Shown here: positions 5,447 through 7,625 of the stretch, piece by piece
Numbering within the stretch: position 1 is the stretch's first letter
How the letters are laid out: each line of letters begins with the position of its first letter
Source: CAIJZX01 sp043766165
GTDB taxonomy: Bacteria; Patescibacteriota; Patescibacteriia; SBBC01; CAIJZX01
Length of the DNA: 7,625 bases
NCBI GenBank assembly: GCA_043766165.1
Contig: JAYUIJ010000088.1
Span: 1 to 7,625, forward strand
Reading direction: 5' to 3'
Notes under the pieces: generated by a model
Databases searched by the model: none
The model's input: only the letters and a program-made list of their open reading frames with translations
What the model was told of the DNA's origin: nothing
Position numbers and translations under genes: made by a program

Positions 5447-5482
5447 GAAATACGACCCCTCACTCAACTGAGTACACACAAA

Positions 5483-5516
5483 AGCCAGAACGTTATACAC
5501 GTCCTGGCTCTTTTTT
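5483..5516 (+). terminator. Intrinsic terminator between convergent genes
   Basis: The stem AGCCAG-A-ACGT (5483-5493) pairs with ACGT-C-CTGGCT (5499-5509) over ten base pairs with one internal A-C mismatch, around a TATAC loop. It is followed by C and six T. It ends RAYT transcription. On the minus strand the same stem is followed by TTTGTGTGT, so it may also stop transcripts from the 114-aa gene, which runs toward it. Confidence 0.85.
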
Positions 5517-5526
5517 ATTCGTCAAT

Positions 5527-5552
5527 GTTTAAATAAATACCCAGCCTGCAAC
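5527..5552. repeat. Copy 1 of a 26-27 bp direct repeat (remnant of the ABC gene 3' end)
   Basis: The sequence GTTTAAATAAAT followed by an (A)CCCAGCCTG-type stretch and AAC matches 6016-6042 with two substitutions and one 1-nt gap. At 6016 this is the end of the ABC transporter gene (QAGGFI and stop). Here it lies downstream of the 114-aa gene and has no open frame of its own. Confidence 0.75.
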
Positions 5553-5567
5553 CCATTGGAACTGGAC

Positions 5568-5912
5568 CTATGAAGACTTGCCTTCTTTTTGATTTGCTTC
5601 CTCCATTCTATCTAAAAATTTATGTTCCTGCTCAATCTCATCTGCATTTTTATCAATCTCTTCAGCGTGTTGTTCTAATAATTCAGCAGCTTTTTTATAG
5701 CTTTTTTGTTCCCAGAAACTAATATTTTCCTTAGGACTATTAGCCTCTGCTCGAATATCGGCAGCCTCTTTTTTCAATCCTGCCGCGATCGATCGAACCT
5801 TGTCTGAGTGCCTAGCCATTGATTCAGCGTCAACTTTGTCTATAACCCGTTTGGATTCATCGGGAGCTACGAAATTCTGGCTTTCTGTGTCGTGTGGTTG
5901 TGTTTCGCCCAT
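5568..5912 (-). CDS. Hypothetical hydrophilic helical protein, 114 aa
   Basis: A small, highly charged, cytoplasmic protein that I do not recognise. It has no signal peptide, membrane segment or cysteine. The first 25 residues look disordered (MGETQPHDTESQNFV). From about 26 to 110 it is rich in Glu, Lys and Ala with a helical, probably coiled-coil pattern, for example KKAAELLEQHAEEIDKNADE. ATG at 5912 is chosen because a promoter with a TATACT box lies 27 nt upstream. No Shine-Dalgarno sequence is seen. It ends with TAG at 5568. Codon use is more AT-rich than in the neighbouring transporter gene. It is bracketed by copies of the 26-27 bp repeat (5527 and 6016), which suggests that it was inserted or that a neighbouring paralogue was lost. 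Its own promoter and opposing terminator make it a single-gene unit. Confidence 0.72.
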   Translation of the reverse strand: MGETQPHDTESQNFVAPDESKRVIDKVDAESMARHSDKVRSIAAGLKKEAADIRAEANSPKENISFWEQKSYKKAAELLEQHAEEIDKNADEIEQEHKFLDRMEEANQKEGKSS

Positions 5913-5939
5913 AGATGTATGGTTAAAGATAATACCTTA

Positions 5940-5967
5940 AGTATACACTGAGCAAAAATAAAAACAA
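5940..5967 (-). promoter_or_regulatory. Promoter of the 114-aa gene
   Basis: TTGTTT (5962-5967), a 16-nt spacer and TATACT (5940-5945) on the minus strand, 27 nt before the ATG at 5912. This is the best promoter match in the window. The -10 context AGTGTATACT recurs before the 57-aa gene. Confidence 0.6.
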
Positions 5968-6015
5968 TGGCTCGATATTTTCAAGGACATATGGTGAATT
6001 TGGGGAAGTGCCAAG

Positions 6016-6042
6016 GTTTAAATAAATCCCCCAGCCTGTAAC
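6016..6042. repeat. Copy 2 of the 26-27 bp direct repeat
   Basis: This copy includes the stop codon and last codons of the ABC transporter gene. It matches 5527-5552 in the same orientation, 489 nt away. As it is coding here, it is probably the original copy. Confidence 0.75.
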
Positions 6043-7625
6043 TGCCACAAGTTCGTGTACATGCCCGACTGTTTGATTAATTCATCGTGCGAACCTTCTT
6101 CACGGATCTTTCCGCTTTCAATGACGATAATCCGATCCATTTTTTTGATGGTTGAGAGTCGGTGCGCAATCGCGATGACCGTTTTGCCTTTCATCAGATG
6201 ATCAAGCGCATCCTGGATTAAGCGTTCTGATTCAGAGTCCAAGCTCGACGTTGCTTCGTCAAGAATAAGAATCGGTGCGTTATACAGAATTGCCCGGGCA
6301 ATGGCCACGCGTTGACGTTCACCGCTTGAGAGTTTCACCCCGCGTTCACCAACTTTTGTATCGTACCCTTCCGGCAAGGTCGAAATAAATTCATCGCAGT
6401 GCGCGCTCTTGGCGGCGGCCACTACTTCTTCATGAGTGGCATCCGATTTACCGTAGCGAATGTTTTCTTCGAGACTGCGGTGGAACAAAATCGGATCTTG
6501 CGGCACTAAGCTAATCTGTTGACGCTGACTGGTTTGCGTTACATGGGCAATGTCTTGACCGTCGATCAAAATATGTCCACCAGTAACGTCGTGCATACGC
6601 AGTAACAGTTTGACCATCGTCGTTTTTCCGGCACCAGACGGACCAACAATCGCTAAGCGTTCGTGCGGTTTAATCCTTAGCGAAAAGTCTTTGAGAATAA
6701 TACGGGTGGAGTGATAGTTAAAGTCAACTTTGGTAAAGTCAACTTGTCCATCAGTCACCTTCAATGGTTTGGCGTTTAGCGTATCTTGAACTTCATGTGG
6801 TGTTTCTAAGATAACTGTCATTTCTTCGGCGTCAGCTAAGCTTTCAAAAATCTGCCGGAATACTTTACCGAAATCCCAGATGTTATTGAAAACGTAAATC
6901 AGATACGACTGAATCAAGACGAAGTCACCAATGGTAAGTTTTCCTTGATGCCATAACTGTATGGCCAAGTAAAAAATAGCTATTTCTAACACGATCATGA
7001 GAAAACCTTGTGTCGCTTCAAAGTAATTGCCGAAATTCCAAGTTTGCAGTCGTAATCGACGAAGGAGTTCGTTTAACCGAGTTGATTCTTTTACTTCACG
7101 ATCATACCCATCGAATAACTTAATCGTACTTTGGTTCGTAATCGTATCGGCCAGGAATCCGGTGGCTTTCGTTTCGGCTTCGCTACGAGCGATGTCGTAC
7201 TTTAGTTTGAACCTAATGAATAAGGCATTAACAACAAAGAAAATAATCAGCCAGATGAAAATACCAAGACCGAGCCAAACATTGCGGCGCAGTAAAACAC
7301 TAATCACCAGGACTAACGTCACGACCAAAGGAATCAAATTCCAATAGATCCGGTCAGAAATTGTTTCATACGCTTTGCTAAACCATTTCACTTTTTTGAC
7401 CAGCGATCCAGAAAAACTGTCAGCAAAAAAACTAAACGAATGTTTGTGTAAATATGCGAAACACATATCCGCCAAATCTGTCATGATCCGCGAATCAGCG
7501 TAACTTGCCGCAAATGTTGACGCCCGCCAGCCGGCCCACTGGGCTAAACGTAAAATTGCAATAATAACCAGTACGGCTACTAAATCATGGACTACTGTCG
7601 GCGTTTGACCCTTGGCCAAAAGATC
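6018..7625 (-). CDS. ABC exporter half-transporter (permease-ATPase), N-terminus cut
   Basis: A fused membrane-ATPase protein of the MsbA-like exporter type that would act as a dimer in the inner membrane. The substrate is unknown. The frame is open to the right edge: the TTG at 7617-7619 is not a convincing start, so the true start and first helix (perhaps 50-90 residues) lie outside. Residues below count from that TTG. Helices lie at about 8-28, 92-112, 114-135, 205-225 and 230-250. The ATPase domain is complete: A-loop Tyr302, Walker A GPSGAGKT (326-333), Q-loop Gln374, signature LSSGERQ (430-436), Walker B ILILDEA with D454 and E455, D-loop SSLD, and H-loop His486. All catalytic residues are present, so it should be active. 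It ends QAGGFI, and this end is duplicated at 5527. An open frame on the other strand (7027-7347) is a shadow. Confidence 0.95.
   Translation of the reverse strand, partial: DLLAKGQTPTVVHDLVAVLVIIAILRLAQWAGWRASTFAASYADSRIMTDLADMCFAYLHKHSFSFFADSFSGSLVKKVKWFSKAYETISDRIYWNLIPLVVTLVLVISVLLRRNVWLGLGIFIWLIIFFVVNALFIRFKLKYDIARSEAETKATGFLADTITNQSTIKLFDGYDREVKESTRLNELLRRLRLQTWNFGNYFEATQGFLMIVLEIAIFYLAIQLWHQGKLTIGDFVLIQSYLIYVFNNIWDFGKVFRQIFESLADAEEMTVILETPHEVQDTLNAKPLKVTDGQVDFTKVDFNYHSTRIILKDFSLRIKPHERLAIVGPSGAGKTTMVKLLLRMHDVTGGHILIDGQDIAHVTQTSQRQQISLVPQDPILFHRSLEENIRYGKSDATHEEVVAAAKSAHCDEFISTLPEGYDTKVGERGVKLSSGERQRVAIARAILYNAPILILDEATSSLDSESERLIQDALDHLMKGKTVIAIAHRLSTIKKMDRIIVIESGKIREEGSHDELIKQSGMYTNLWQLQAGGFI

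Overview
The window looks like a piece of a bacterial chromosome, probably from the Patescibacteria (Candidate Phyla Radiation). That placement is inference from several weak signs. The genes are compact. A small two-helix membrane protein and a DUF2079 membrane protein are of kinds I associate with that group. A REP-associated tyrosine transposase (RAYT) has its own palindromes nearby. Almost no start codon has a clear Shine-Dalgarno sequence. The genetic code appears standard: TAA, TAG and TGA all end genes here.

Layout, left to right. At 118-1799 (minus strand) lies a two-component pair, an OmpR/PhoB-type response regulator followed by its sensor histidine kinase, overlapping by 4 nt. At 1864-3348 (minus) is a large DUF2079-type polytopic membrane protein. 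Its last five codons and stop lie inside a perfect 31-nt palindrome. Positions 3349-3833 are a gene-free block filled with GC-rich hairpins of one repeat family (arms CACAGCG / CGCTGTG). At 3834-4439 and 4465-4638 (both minus) are two membrane protein genes in a row, a 201-aa predicted multi-pass protein and a 57-aa two-helix protein. At 4795-5421 (plus) is a RAYT, followed by a strong terminator at 5483-5516. At 5568-5912 (minus) is a 114-aa hydrophilic helical protein with a fair promoter. From 6018 to the right edge (minus) is an ABC exporter half-transporter whose N-terminus is cut by the window.

The most notable system is the RAYT with its REP-like palindromes. Hairpins with the same CACAGCG arms occur at the end of the DUF2079 gene, several times in the gene-free block, and twice inside the RAYT coding sequence. 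Inside the RAYT they form a two-hairpin (BIME-like) unit that adds about 47 codons in frame between the HUH motif and the following helix. The element therefore seems to have entered the gene of the enzyme expected to recognise it. All three coding copies are read in the same frame (xCA CAG CGx, giving Gln-Arg), which tolerates insertion without a stop.

A second oddity is a nearly identical 26-27 bp sequence at 5527-5552 and 6016-6042. It covers the 3' end of the ABC gene and brackets the 114-aa gene, as if that gene arrived by a duplication or insertion event. The other genes look like ordinary sensing, envelope and export functions. Nothing in the sequence ties them into one pathway.
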